This document shows, piece by piece, positions 36,301 through 48,249 of a stretch of 64,000 bases of DNA; the first letter of the stretch is position 1, and each line of letters begins with the position of its first letter. The notes under the pieces were generated by a model. The model made no database searches. It was not told the DNA's origin and saw only the letters and a list, made by a program, of their open reading frames with translations. The translations under genes and the position numbers were made by a program. Source of the stretch: Anoplopoma fimbria (lineage: Eukaryota; Chordata; Actinopteri; Perciformes; Anoplopomatidae); assembly GCF_027596085.1 (NCBI RefSeq), contig NC_072462.1:20931421-20995420 (forward strand), read 5' to 3'.

Positions 36301-37398
36301 TATTGATTTATTGGTTAATTGACACATTGTTGGTTTTACTCTTTTCAAGGGATTTGTTGACAATCAGAAAAATATTAAATAATGCCAGCCTTATCCTTTA
36401 ACAATGCAGTATATCAGCATATTTCAACAGCTGGGACTTTAACACACAGTTCACCAACTCACAACTTTTCCTTTAGAACCGATAGGTTCACAGTTAAATG
36501 TCATGGTTCTGTTTTCTGAGAACCATGTAATGCTCTAGTAGGAGAGGCAGAGTGCTGTCATTCTTGTTTTAATAAAAAGGAATTCGGGGCAGAGATCAGG
36601 TATGAATTGAACGTCACTACACAATTTTACTGGAATTGTATAGAAACATCATCCTCTGACAGAAGATTTAACTGATAACACATCACCTAGTGATGTAAGA
36701 ACTCCATTACTACCCCCAGGTTTTACAACTGCACAGAGTTTTCTTCACAGCCAAAGTTAAAGATAAGAAGAAAAAAAATGATTTCCTGCCCTGTACCACC
36801 TACACAAATGTGTTTAATCATCACAAAGTTTAAAGAGTTAAAATATCCAATATACTTTCTCACTTTTTTACAGCTCAGCACCAAATCAAATGTTATACAC
36901 CAAAGAAGCATTCCGTTGTGTAACGTCAACCCTCATCCGGAAGTGTCAGCTTGTGATTTTAACTGTATTGTATTGAATACTATCTAACTAACATCTTTTT
37001 TAGACCAGTAAAAAACTCTGTTCTTAAGAGGTTTTGCAACTTGAATTGTTAAAAAATGTCTTGAAACCAGCCTGACTTACACGCAAACAGCAAATTAAAC
37101 AAAATTTGTAGAGATTTTTGACAATTCCAAGGGTTTACACAAAACCAAATATTAAGAGTGGTATGTCTACATTCCCTCCACTTCCCTAAGCAAAACTTTC
37201 TTCAATTTATTGAATTTTCTTGACACTTGAGACGTGATCTTCCACATATTCTGACATGCTCGAGACATTAACAAGTCTTGCTCAAAAAAATACAAAGAGA
37301 GAAATCAGATTTCAGGGCTAGTCACCACATCAAATAGCATGCATTGATGTCAGAGTTTACTTACATGATATCAGAGCTTGCAGGCTGACCCTCATCAT
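30379..37398 (-). CDS. Type I membrane mucin, PARM1-like, four exons
   Basis: Cell-surface O-glycoprotein; precise function unknown. Minus-strand coding exons: 37398-37365, 35432-34725, 31009-30931 and 30460-30379 (stop TGA), joined GT-AG in phases 1, 1 and 2; 300 residues. Signal peptide: MMRVSLQALISCLLLGGAL, split after residue 11 with Cys12 rebuilt across the junction. Residues 20-248 are Thr/Ser-rich with NDT sequons at 60 and 69 and a Thr/Ser/Gly tandem repeat at about 121-200. The transmembrane helix is about residues 250-271 (IAVIIFMFIVIVIVVLVVLF). The tail is short, basic at first (YYKIRHKSYG), then LLDLNDHGNMGN and NPMYDP, with a possible YxxL-like YGPL sorting signal. Length, four-exon plan and tail resemble vertebrate PARM1, recalled without a search. 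Other small membrane mucins (endomucin, CD164 type) fit less well. Confidence 0.8.
31375..31530. repeat. 'GTTAGCATGC' family fragment, intron 2 of the mucin gene
   Basis: ACCTCATGGTGGTGGTAGAT, CAGTCAGGCGATCAACAAAC and GGGCTGATGGACTGACCGA match blocks of the family. The fragment is 0.4 kb upstream (gene sense) of the transmembrane exon. Confidence 0.55.
32095..32400. repeat. 'GTTAGCATGC' family copy, intron 2 of the mucin gene
   Basis: GCATGCTAACATTAGCCAAA, AGCACTAAACACAAAATATA, CCAATAGTTGTTGAGACATT in family order; diverged. Confidence 0.65.
32405..34115. other. Intron 2 of the mucin gene, remainder
   Basis: No additional exon recognised on either strand; AT-rich. A further mucin-type exon would show as a long Thr/Ser-rich open frame and none is present. 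Confidence 0.45.
34121..34162 (+). mobile_element. SINE tail fragment
   Basis: TATAAAAGCGTCTGCTAAAT then GACTGTAATGTAATGTAA: the 3' end of the SINE in forward orientation, with a two- to three-unit TAATG tail. Confidence 0.7.
34215..34720. repeat. 'GTTAGCATGC' family copy abutting the mucin exon donor
   Basis: ACCATGAGGTTGATATTC, GGATGAATTCTCCAGG, GACTGTCTCACC and AGCAAATGTTAGCATTCTAC are diverged family blocks. The copy ends within a few bases of the exon's GTATGT donor (34724-34719), so the repeat may have supplied part of the donor-side intron. Confidence 0.55.
34867..35106 (-). repeat. Coding tandem repeat (Thr/Ser/Gly) in the mucin ectodomain
   Basis: Near-perfect short-period repeat built from ACC/AGC/GGC-type codons on the minus strand (GTGCTG and GTGCCG hexamers on +), about 80 codons. 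It encodes TSTSTG-type runs, a dense potential O-glycosylation array. Higher-order units containing GCGCC (+ strand GGCGCC) recur, suggesting expansion by unequal exchange or slippage. Because the period is short and GC-rich, open frames run through it in every phase. Confidence 0.9.
35435..37355. other. Intron 1 of the mucin gene
   Basis: Between the signal exon and the mucin exon. No additional exon or named element recognised. Confidence 0.45.
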
Positions 37399-37399
37399 T

Positions 37400-37560
37400 G
37401 TGCTCTTTTCACTGTATATCTCAACAACTGCAGCTCTACGCTCTGTGCTCCCTGTGGACAGATTGTAGTGTGTGTGGCTGCCTGTGACTCGAGGTGACTG
37501 ATTACAAGAGCCTGGAGGCGAGGCTACGTGATGACTGAGTTACGCACACACAAGAAAAAA
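37400..37560 (-). promoter_or_regulatory. 5' UTR and presumed promoter region of the PARM1-like gene
   Basis: About 160 bases upstream of the ATG, less AT-rich than its surroundings. No clear TATA box is seen; the start site is undetermined. Placement is inferred only from the lack of an acceptor directly before the ATG. Confidence 0.3.
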
Positions 37561-37599
37561 AGAACGGCCTGTTCAAAGTATGAAGTGCTTTAATGATGA

Positions 37600-37700
37600 C
37601 TTCAAGGATGATTTAGTGGCATCTAGTGGTGAGGCTGCAGATTGCATCCAACAGAATACCACTTGCTACCAAAAATTGGTAGCATTATACAGCTGCCCTA
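37600..37700 (+). repeat. Partial copy of the 'GTGGCATCTAGTGGTGAGG' repeat
   Basis: TTTAGTGGCATCTAGTGGTG, AGGCTGCAGATTGCATCCAA and a following AACAGAATACCACTTGCT match the first 80 bases of the element at 15838-16260, with divergence. A small open frame crossing it is therefore not a gene. Confidence 0.6.
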
Positions 37701-38094
37701 ATCACTTCAGGCAGTGTTGGTGTGGAGCTGAACACTTCAAGTTTGAAAATGAACAGAAAGCAGGTAAGAAAGAAGTGACCTTACCAGACCTCACATTCTC
37801 GCTCCTCGAGGCTATCGGCCCAGGGCTACATGGAGCCTTGACTAGCATAACACACTCAAATATCTGAATGTGGGTGGTGCAAGTGCCAGGTTTTGACAAG
37901 GGAGATTAATGTGTGGAATATTAAAGAAAATATCTGTTTCTGATCCCTCGTTCAACTCTCAATCATGAGTCCGACAATGTGATATAAATGCAAGGCTAAA
38001 TCAGTCAGTTCAGGATTAAAATGTATTCAATACTTTCATTTAAACCCAAATACCAGCCAAACTACTGGCACTCTTGTCTGCCTCCGTTGTACCT

Positions 38095-38200
38095 GTGCAA
38101 ATGATAGCATGCTAACATGTAAAACCAAGAAGTTAAACATTATGTGTGCCAAATATGGGCATGCTAACATTGTCAGTGGGAGAATGACGCTAGCATGTCT
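38095..38200. repeat. 'GTTAGCATGC' family fragment
   Basis: GATAGCATGCTAACATG, AGTTAAACATTATGTGTGCC and ATGCTAACATTGTCAGTG. It lies just beyond the donor of the second mucin-type exon, repeating the arrangement seen at 34215-34720. Confidence 0.6.
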
Positions 38201-38252
38201 GTAAAATCTTGGACTTGTTCCACTAAAGTATTTTGTGTTCAGATCAACTTAC

Positions 38253-38735
38253 CTGAGGAGTTGATGGTGGCTGGTGTAGTCTGGGTCACAGATGTTGGGT
38301 CAGGCCCTGAAGTAGAGCTGGTTCGGGATATGGAAGAAGAAGACATAGAGGAGGTGTCCACTGGTGATGAAGCTGGATGGGTGACTGTCCTGATGTTTCT
38401 GGTTTCTCTCATCCTGTCTGTAACTCGCTCGGTGGATTGAGTAGAATCTGTAGAAGTGGATTCACCATCCCTGGTGGACTGAGCTGAATTTGTCGTGGTC
38501 ACCTCAACAGGTGACGGGGTAGGTTGGGCAGATGAGGACTGGAGAGTTGTGGTATTTTCTGTAACAGAGACCGACGTAGGCTGGGAGTCCATGGTGGTGA
38601 CATTGTCCTCAGTCGTCAAAAGAGGAACAGCTGTGGGTGGAAGAGAGTTGTGCAGTGCACCCGAGGATGGTGATGAAGATATTGGGGTGGAGGCAGCTGC
38701 AGTCTGTCCTGTGTGGTCACAGCATAACAGCAGCA
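38253..38735 (-). CDS. Second mucin-type exon, partial gene or alternative exon
   Basis: A 161-codon, stop-free exon on the minus strand with a good acceptor (GATTTTTCAG) and a strong donor (GTAAGT). Both ends are phase 1, exactly like the 34725-35432 exon. It starts with two bases then CTG CTG TTA, so a Leu triplet follows the junction as in the other exon, consistent with the end of a signal peptide. The rest is Thr/Ser/Pro-rich (STPISSSPSS, TSTDSTQSTE) with sequons NVT, NTT and NSS. It ends INSSG, parallel to ALSSG in the other exon. I found no matching signal exon upstream and no membrane exon of its own before the next gene. It is either a tandem-duplicate gene with unseen parts, an alternative ectodomain exon of the PARM1-like gene, or a remnant. 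Confidence 0.65.
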
Positions 38736-38759
38736 CTGAAAAATCAAGATATCTGTTAA

Positions 38760-40165
38760 TTAAACCATCGTAAATGTATCTTTGATGGATGAAAGCAGAG
38801 GTGTTTGTGATAGAGGTAGAATTTGAATTCAGAGGTATACCAAAACAAATATAACGAGCAAGCTCATAATGCAGCTAGCTTACTGTAACAGTATGATCAC
38901 TGGTGTTATATCAGTAAACTAGTATTGTACTAGCAGTATTTAGTAGCTTCAACGATTGTTCTTCTTTAATTTATAGCTTGGTAGTAAATACACAGGAATT
39001 CAAATTAGAATTTTTTGATTTGTGCCATCTAGCTAGCCACATGGGTCTAGAGATGGCAATGTCCAGGCTTAACTCAGACTTTTGGTGGCTGTCATCCGAC
39101 AAAAGTAAGCAGACTTTACTGGTGTGTTCTGCGCTCCGTTTTCGCTTCAAACACTTATCCAATGGAATATCTAAGGTAACAGGCAAAAGACGTAATGGCC
39201 TTATCAGTGTATTTAGCAGCTCCAAGGACAAAAGTAAAAAAGAAAAAACGTGGTGAGTTAAAAAAAAAAATTTGGACAGAATTTCAGTGTTGACATCATA
39301 CCTGTTTACGATAGCTCTACGCAGCTTATTATACATCATTAAATCTAATGACAAGATTTGTATAATCCATAAAAATACAATCTTTCATTTCTTAATCTTT
39401 TGAATTGTGTGTTTTTATTTGCTCCCTTTTTTCTTTTGTGCTGACTCCGATCTGTGATACAATCCAAACCGTGAGTTTTATGATGCGTTGCACCACTACT
39501 GAATAATCAAGTGAAATATAATGGCAACTTAAAAAAAAAATGAATGTATAAAATAATTGTACGTTGAGACTTCAAAGAATACTACAATTACACAAGACAC
39601 ATGTTTAATTTATCAAGGTGGAGTTAAACTGTGAGGGAGGAGAAGGGTGTGTGTGTGTGTGTTTGTTTGTGATTGGGAGGAGGATTAATCTTTCCTGTTT
39701 TGGTCATACAGTATTTGACTCTGAGATGAGTTTCTGTTTCCCGTAAATGGCTCATATACATGGAATCCCACCAACTGCAACTAAACTGAAACTGTAGATT
39801 CATTGCCTGTTGTGTGGTCAAATAAAGCTGTTTCATCCAGCTTTCAAGTTTTTTTATTTAGATAAGGGAGAGCTCAACCGTCAGGGCAAGACTTTCACTT
39901 CTTTTCTTTGCAAAGGAATGTGAATCATCATGTTGATACTGAAAGGATGATTTGTAAATGGTGTTATTTAAAAGAAGAATTTAATAAAAAATAAGTTAAT
40001 AATAAGTTCATACAGCGGAGATAGGTACAGAGATAAACGCACAACTACTTTGAAAGGGAACTATAATGTAATGTAATGGAGGTTTTGGAACATTTCATGC
40101 CATCAGTCAGAGTCAATCTATAGTGTATCCTTAAAACTGAACCTTGAGCAATACCCGATAAAGAC

Positions 40166-40199
<34 letters not shown>

Positions 40200-43100
40200 C
40201 AATTTATAATTATTATTACTATTGTTGTGGTTATTTATTTTTCTTTTATTAAACTTTATTCATAGAGCATTTTTCAAAACTTGAAGTACTTCACAAAGAA
40301 AGGGCAAATAGACACTAAAATATATGATATGATATTTTTGTATTCTTACTGCATAGCGGCATCCCCAATGTGTAATAAAAGGTAATTCGTTGCAGCCTGA
40401 AATTAAATTATAAATTGATGATTTTTTTTTTTAACTGTTAACATTTTGTTTATAACAGATATTTCCATCTTATACTTATGTTATCCTCATAGGTGGTACC
40501 AAAGTTTTAACACTTTTGTCAGGGAGCAGAAAGTTTAAATAAAAAGTGTAAAAACGTACTTATACAATGTTGTTAGAGAACTTGAAGTTTGTTTAATTTG
40601 GCCTTCACACAGACAAATAATTAGAAAGGATCCTTAAAGTTTTCTATTGCTCGTAGCTAGAACACATTTTATTGACAAATACGCAATGTTGTGATCCAAA
40701 ATGAATCTTCATCCTATGGTTTTTCCAATAAAACTGTCCCTCAATATGAGCAAAACAGTTTCCTTTCAAAGTGTGCCAGCATTACCTTCAGAGAGAAAAT
40801 CATTGCTTCCCAAAACTTGGTCTCATAATGTCCTCAAAATCACCTACACTGGCCAAAGACATTGTTTGGTCTTACTCTCCTGTCAGTCAATACAAATTCC
40901 TACATTATTTCCAGATTGTCTTTAATTCACTGGTCTTTTGCTCCTCAGGCAGGTCATTCTACAATGCAGAGGCCCTGTTTTTTACAGCCCTGTCTCTATA
41001 TTCCTGACAGGCAGAAGACTTCTGGATGGCTTTACCTAAGAATCCGAGGTTGTGTGCATGCTGAATTAAAGGTCTGCAATGTGGATCAGATCATGTAATG
41101 CCTTTCAGTTCAAATCTGTCGGATGGTCGGTTTCAAGGTAAGCAATGAAGCGATGCTGGGATGCAACTTTGACAATTAGTTTCAAAGCCTCAGAATTAAA
41201 CAGAATTTGTCCGAGACCACAGAAAAAGGGAGAGGCATCAGACTGAGCGTGGAGATAAGAAAATAAAACACAAGTTACCACTTGAATGATGACTTCATTT
41301 TAATTTGAAAAAAAACTAAACTGAACCAAATATTGCACCTAGATGTCTAGGTTATGGTAATTTTGGGGAGTTTCAGGCTTGATTAGCTCCAAGGCAGCAG
41401 CTTGTTAAGCAGCTTGACTTGAAGTTTAATTGGATATAGAGCTTAATTTACATGCATATTATGAAATTACTTAATAGTGTGTTACACTTATGTCATTACT
41501 GTTTTCACCAACAAGTACTGTGGGATTACAGTTTAAAATTCAGTTATTACATTACAGTATTTAATACCAGTAAGGCTACATTACTTAGATAATTTGAGGG
41601 CATGCATGTTTGCCTTCTTACCAGGCATTTGCTTACTGAATAGTAGGCCAAAGAAGTGTTCGCGACGGAGACTGTGACAGCCACATTCTTTTTTCATTGC
41701 GTTGAAAAAGAAGGATGTGTAGCATGAGAGTGTGTGAAAAGGGTCAACTAAGTGAGCAATATCTGAACCCATCAGCTATCCATTTGACGATGGATAAGTC
41801 TTTGGGGCCAAGGGGCTATATTTCTGGGGTTCCTGTGTAGCCTGCTGATATCCATTCCAAGACTTCCTTTACCGTGGGCCCAATACAACAAGACGATAAA
41901 CAGAAACCAGAACACTTCTCATACCAAACTCTTGTTGCGTTGCATACAGATTTTCAATATAAGTGCAGAATCCCTTTATTGAGATTATTAGTAAAGTAAC
42001 ACTATTGCTTTTTCAATTAATCATATTTAATGAGTAGCTGATTACATTTACATTACATAAGTAATTTCCCCAACACTGTGTGTAAGACATGGAACAAAAG
42101 AGTTATGATAATGCACAGGTTATGAATTAAGAACAACAGTGCATGCTCCAAAATAACCAGGAAGCTTTGGTCAGTAAAATATGCATGACTGGCCATCTTG
42201 ACGTCCTGGTGATGTTGGCTCATTCTAGAAAACGTGAATCAGAATCTGACAGAAATATGGATTGCCACTAATGATTGTTTTCATTATCTACTAATTGTTT
42301 AGTCTGTAAAATGTCAGGAAATTGTGAAAAATTGCCATGAGTTTCTTGTCAGGTTTTTGTTTTGTTAGATGAGCAGTGTAAATCCCATATAAAATGCACT
42401 GACAATGATATAAAACAGACAAAAGCAGTAAATCCTCACATTTGAGAAGCATTTTTGCTTCATAAATGATTCAATTATTACTTTTCAAACCGAGTTTATT
42501 CATTTTCTGTCAATTGATTGATTTTTTCTTAGGTAGAGAGGTGCAGATGTTGATGAGACATTGCAGTTTGTTATTATTTCAGTTTTTTATTGATAAATGG
42601 AATGAAAGCATGCCAAGACCCATGAATGCAGATTGAGAACATTGGACTATCATTGTTATTGTGTGAATTGGTAAGATTCACTTCATTCTTTCAGTCCGTC
42701 AGAAACACAGCTGACCCTGTGGTGAGCTGGTAAAGGTTCAGGCATTGGTGCTGGATGTTTGGGGTTCAAGATTTCCCATTTTCGTGTACAAATGTAATGC
42801 TATAATGCTCATAGTTGCTCTGATATTTACTGATTCAATTCTCTAGCTGTGGCTTTTTTTCATTATCTGCAGTTCATATTGTAAACCAGAAGGGAGCAGC
42901 ATATTCATATATAATGTAACCTGAGATTTCAAAACCAGTGAAGCCATAGGAGATTAAAGGCACCATGACACAGAAAATTTCACTATTGGTCAAATAGAGA
43001 AATGTCAGAATGTACTACCTGTCCAAGTTTTTAGCTGAGGCTTGCCAGCATCATGGAAGAAAACTCTTGAGGCACCCTATCTAAGCTATCTAAACTATGA

Positions 43101-43550
43101 CTGGATGACTATGACCCTGAAGAAAATTTAAAATGTGACGATTCTCAGGCAAGTTCAGAAAATTATAAGGAGCGTCTTTTTTCGATGATTTCTGAGCTAT
43201 GGACGTGTTTTCGACGTGTACAGATAATAACATCCTAAAAAAGTGCAAGCTACTCTGAATGAAAAAAATATGTGTAACACTGTTTGGTTGTCCAATTCTG
43301 ACCGAGAGATGACTCTATGAAGGAGTATGGTTTTTTGACGCAAATTGCAGCAATCTGGCACTAAGGGCTTTAATGTAACATAATTACCACCATGACCTGT
43401 ATGTCATAAACAAATTATTTCTGAAGAAGGCCTGCACTAAAATCCTTAAATGAGTTATGTTATGTTATGTTAAGACATTTTCTGCTGTGGGTTAGTATTG
43501 TCTTCACTGATAAAGACCAACAGTAAGAGGTTTAAATACACCTCAGTGGG
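38760..43550. other. Intergenic, no gene recognised
   Basis: Contains a weak 'GTTAGCATGC' family relic near 39000-39075 (GGGTCTAGAGATGGCAATGT), an AAT-rich microsatellite at about 40170-40195, and long AT-rich stretches. Overlapping frames at 40701-41098 and 38971-39354 lack motifs or splice support. Confidence 0.45.
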
Positions 43551-43554
43551 AGAT

Positions 43555-46500
43555 GGGAATAATGGACGCCTCTTGCAGTGACTTTGCTGTGACTAACTCC
43601 CTCTGCTCCCAAACGTTTGCCTAATTAATCGGCCTGGCTGCTGATAGCCCTGAATTAAAACAAATGAGGACTGCTGCCGTGCCACTGAAACCTCTGTGGG
43701 GAAGGGCAGTAAAGGAAGGGCTTGCATGAATGAATAATAAGACTCATACTTCTCTAATATATGAGGAACAACTTCATATTTTTTTCAGTGTTTTATAATG
43801 ATAATCATCTATGGTACAATAGATGACGGGGACTTTGTTGCTTTAGTATGTTAACAACACAGAGAAGCAGCTGTTGGAGTAAAGTGTTCCTTTACCGCAG
43901 TTTGACACAGGTGGACATTTGGTTCTTATGGAGGTCATTACAACCTTTTTTTAAAGAACTTTTTGCAGCACAAAGGTGTATTGCTGTTGCAACATACAAA
44001 GGGAGTAAAACATTAAAGGGATTTTTCAGGTGCCACTTCATCAATGGAATAATGGGGGCAATTATCCCTGGAGTGGAGAAAGGTCTGCAATTAAAATGGA
44101 CTGTTTGATTGAGGCTGGAGTTTAGCAACCACTATATTAAGTCCTGAATGGAGGTGTCAGTTTCTCTGTATATATATATATACAAATATATAGTCAGATA
44201 TGTCATGTGTGTGTGTGTGTGTTTGTATATGTATGCCTGTTATTGTGTGTCTACACTAACACGAAAGAGTTAGACAGAAAAAATAAAAATAAATTCTATT
44301 CCGGTAGACTTAAAATGTAAAGCTTGTCTTGTAGGTGGCACTAGAGGAAATGTCACAGGGTCTTCTAAATCAAAAAACAACAATTACCAAACCCACATCA
44401 AATATGATGTGGCTTTAAAATGTAAAGTGAGTTAAAAAAAACCAACTACTGAAATCCTAACCATCCAGTCAGTTGTGCAAATGTGCTTATGTGTGTGTGT
44501 GAGTGTGTGTCTCATTTCATCTAAAGCCCAGTCCATGTAATGTGGCCTATGTAGTGGGTATTTTGGTTACTAGTCATTCAATTTGTGTATTGTTTGTTAT
44601 ACATTTCCGACCTGTAAAACTGTTCCCCCATACGATTTATCCTCTTTAATTCTTATTGCGTGATTTAGAATTTTCTTAAAACTAAATAATGAACCATAAT
44701 ATGTTGACTGCAGGAATCAATTCAAGTTTTTTTATGAACAGTTTAGCTAAAGATGAAACGAGATGCAGAATGAACTAAATTTCCATTCCAGTGTATATGA
44801 ACATTGAATCAAATGATGAAAGGTCACACAATTCTGTGTGCAGGTTTGCCTCACTGTAAGTGTTTAGACACATCGTACACCTGCTACCCGATGCAGCAGT
44901 CCCAGCTCTGAACATCTTGAAAAAGGCCCGGCAATAGAGTTGCTCTTTACAGTCTACAGACGGGTCTGCTCATCCCCTTATGCTTGCTGTTCCGGTTCTG
45001 GCAATCGCCCAAACTTAATGAGCCAGTGACCTTTCACAGCATCATTCTGCACAGGCAGCCTACTGCTAAGTCATAATCCACACAGCCTTTCCAGATTGTT
45101 CGATTTGCATTTATATTGACGGGAAGAATATGTTGATTGATGCAGTGGCGGTTGCAACGGCTGCAGCCCGATAAAAATGACACATTGGATCATCTGGGCG
45201 CAATTTGGTCTGCCCAGCCAAGATGAAACCAGACAACTTTTTTCATGTTGTTTCAAACATTGTTCTGATGAAGTCCCAAAGGTCGTTGTGAAGATTGGGG
45301 TCGATGGCGATGATCAATCAATAGCTGCTGCGAGAAGAAACCAATGGGAGAGGGCGCAGAGACAGTTTTGCTCTCTCTAACATTGCTAATGACAATCAGA
45401 GAAACGGTTTTGATCAGAGACACAGCAACTAAACCAATAAAGAATACAGAGTATTCTCAAAGCAGCTCTAGAGGATATTTATACTATAACATAGTCCAAA
45501 TGGTAATGTGAAAACAATGCTACAATGTCAGAGGTCGCTCATGGTGATGAACCTATAGAGAATTATCACCAGATTCTGCAGCTCCCCTCGGCTTTGCAGA
45601 GCTTTATAGTGAAAATCAGCTCATTGTTTATCCGCCGGCTGCTACTCAACAGTTTTTATTCACTCCCACAGCTCTCATAGTTTTGCCATTTCATTCATTC
45701 ATGCCATGGCAGGTAGCTGTTTTCAGCTAAAAAAAGCTCTAAAACCCCTCTGTACACTACCTACTAAGCACCAATCAGCAGACATACACAGTTAGATACT
45801 AGCTGGTGAACATAGTGGAGCATTTAGCAGCTAAATATATAGATATTTCCCTCAGAAGTTGGTAGAGACCAAAAACAGAGTTAAAAGAGAGAGAATATTG
45901 GACTTACAATTACCATTTGACTATAAGGCCTGCTCGGAAAATAGATAAGGACTGACCCATCTCACTTCCCACTCATCTCTGTTGAGAGTTGCACATACAG
46001 TACAGATCTTGCATTTGCAGGAAAATGGCAGTGGCAAAAGGTGACTTTCCGAATCGCATACTTTTTTCTTTTTACTTTTAGAACATACTGCCGCTGCCCT
46101 TACAGATTATGTACTTTTGCATACAGTATGCACTACAGTCTCATAACATTGCAACTTGATCTTTGACCGTCTTGCTCATATGTTTGCTGAGCAGAGGATT
46201 GTGGGTCAGAACAGCAAGAAAAGCATGCTGGCTTGCATATTGCAAAATACAGCCTTTTGCATAGGACATCCTGGTACTTTTGGCATTCTGCATTTGATAT
46301 ACAATCTTACATACAATAACATTGGTACACATTAAATCCGGCATACTTAATATTATGGTAGTTATGGTATTGGAGGTTTAAAAATGACATTTTATTTTGG
46401 TCTTTATTGTTATTTGATAACACTCTAATAAATAAAATAATTTTCATGCACAAGTAGATTTCTGAAATAAATAAACACTCTACCATGCTAAGCATAAGCA

Positions 46501-46810
46501 TAGTTTAAATTTCATCAAAATCAAAATGTATACATTTTAATAGCTTGTAACCAACCTTTTTCATCCCTCTCCCACAATTTATTTTAAAGAGTACATAGTT
46601 TTGTTTTATTGCTGCATGTTCATTAATTTAACCTACATTATGCTCATCCTATTTTATCTGTAGCTCTGAAATTATATATGAATATCATTATCTTTGTCAG
46701 AGATGTCTTATATTTAATTAAGGTCCCATATTGTGACAGCAGTCTAACCCAATTACCTTGAACAGGGTGCTTTTAATTAATGAGATTCTTCTCCCCAGGA
46801 GACACACACC
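43555..46810. other. Intergenic; two denser, possibly conserved stretches
   Basis: No gene. The segments 43575-43720 (with CTAATTAATCGG, a homeodomain-type site) and 44930-45360 are less AT-rich and less repetitive than neighbours and could be conserved non-coding elements. This is an impression from composition only. A short GT tract is at 44205-44222. Confidence 0.3.
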
Positions 46811-46816
46811 CCAGGA

Positions 46817-46817
<1 letters not shown>

Positions 46818-46906
<89 letters not shown>
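46818..46906. repeat. (CA)n microsatellite
   Basis: About 44 CA units following CACCCCAGGAGA repeats. Confidence 0.97.
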
Positions 46907-46907
<1 letters not shown>

Positions 46908-47526
46908 CTCAGTGTTATTTTTACTTTCTGCTTTAATTACTCTCTCACAGTGTTCTCGCACAGCTCATAATTACCTGACTTTCTTCTTGAATGACTTCCA
47001 GGAAGATTGATTCCTTTGACATACAGACAGGTGTATACCTTATGTGTTAGAAGTTTGTCTATGAACACATTAAGCGATCTTTCAAACCTAACCTGCTTGG
47101 TTTGGTTTAATCAAACTCAGGTCCTTTTGCTTGGTCCGTATGGTTCAGACTCTGGTGCAGTTCGTTTGTGGTTTGTGATTTTACCATTACTTCAAACTAT
47201 TTATAAATCCATCTCCTGATCATGGAAACTTCTCCGCAAACAATCTTATAACAATCTTGATAATTGATCTGGCCATGTATATAACCCATTTATGCAAATC
47301 AATACTTATGCTCGTCAGCTAGTAAAACTGCTGGGCTTGTACCCGACTCTACAAACTTTGTAAGTTTATTAAGTCCATTAAAAAGGTTGTGACAGCGATC
47401 TCACAGTATTAAACCCTGAAACATTACAAGACACGTCATGCATGTGCCCGTGCAGCCCGTCATTTGCACCAGGGTTTTTTTAACAGTCTAGTCTCTCCCC
47501 TTTTTATTATTATTCATAACATGCGC

Positions 47527-47527
<1 letters not shown>

Positions 47528-47588
<61 letters not shown>
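47528..47588. repeat. (TAA)n microsatellite
   Basis: About 20 uninterrupted TAA units; gives poly-Ile on the minus strand. Confidence 0.97.
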
Positions 47589-47590
<2 letters not shown>

Positions 47591-48186
47591 GCTGTAATCA
47601 GTTAATTCTTTCTGACACCAAAGAACATACATATTAGAAGCATTAAAGTGATGCATAAACTTGTCAGCCACCAAAATTTTGATCCCCCATGTGCTTAAGT
47701 ATTTTTTTTTCTCCATATGGAAGTAGAGAGGTCATGTGAGCTTCTGGTTAATGTGAAAACCTGCTTACCCGTGTCAGGCCGGTGCAGACGGGCAGATGGT
47801 AGCAGTGGGTGATGCATTCTGTTTCCCACTGCAGAAATGACTGGAAGGCAAAAAGGAGCAGGGACCTGTGAATGACAGGAACTGCGGCATTTTGAAATTG
47901 TGAAGAGGTCAGGCTTTCTCCCAGTGAAAAAATATATTTCATGGGTAGGTAATCACTCTTTTTTCCTTTAGAATAATGCACCATTTGAATGCCTACACAA
48001 CTTGAAAAATGTCAGACCTCGATAATGCCACAGACAGAAGTGGCTTTGGTCTCTACTTATTTATGCCTTTCCATGGACTTGAGCACTTCAGGTTTCTGCC
48101 TCACTGTATGCCACAGTCCTTTTTCAAATACTGCAATAACTAAAATACTGCAATAAGAATATCAACGAAATCACGGCTTTGGTTTA

Positions 48187-48188
<2 letters not shown>

Positions 48189-48244
<56 letters not shown>
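48189..48244. repeat. (TA)n microsatellite
   Basis: About 28 uninterrupted TA units. Confidence 0.97.
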
Positions 48245-48247
<3 letters not shown>

Positions 48248-48249
48248 CC

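Noticed and set aside
37580..37867. 95-codon + strand open frame
   Set aside because: It runs through a diverged interspersed repeat copy and has no splice or family support.
38820..38870. Minus-strand start encoding MSLLVIFVL before a GTATAC donor-like site, as signal exon for the 38253-38735 exon
   Set aside because: It would end in phase 0, whereas the exon needs a phase 1 partner; joining breaks the frame.
40325..40375. Minus-strand ATG reading MPLC before a GTAAGA donor, phase 1, as signal exon for the 38253-38735 exon
   Set aside because: Phase fits, but it adds only four residues and has no promoter-like context; too weak to annotate.
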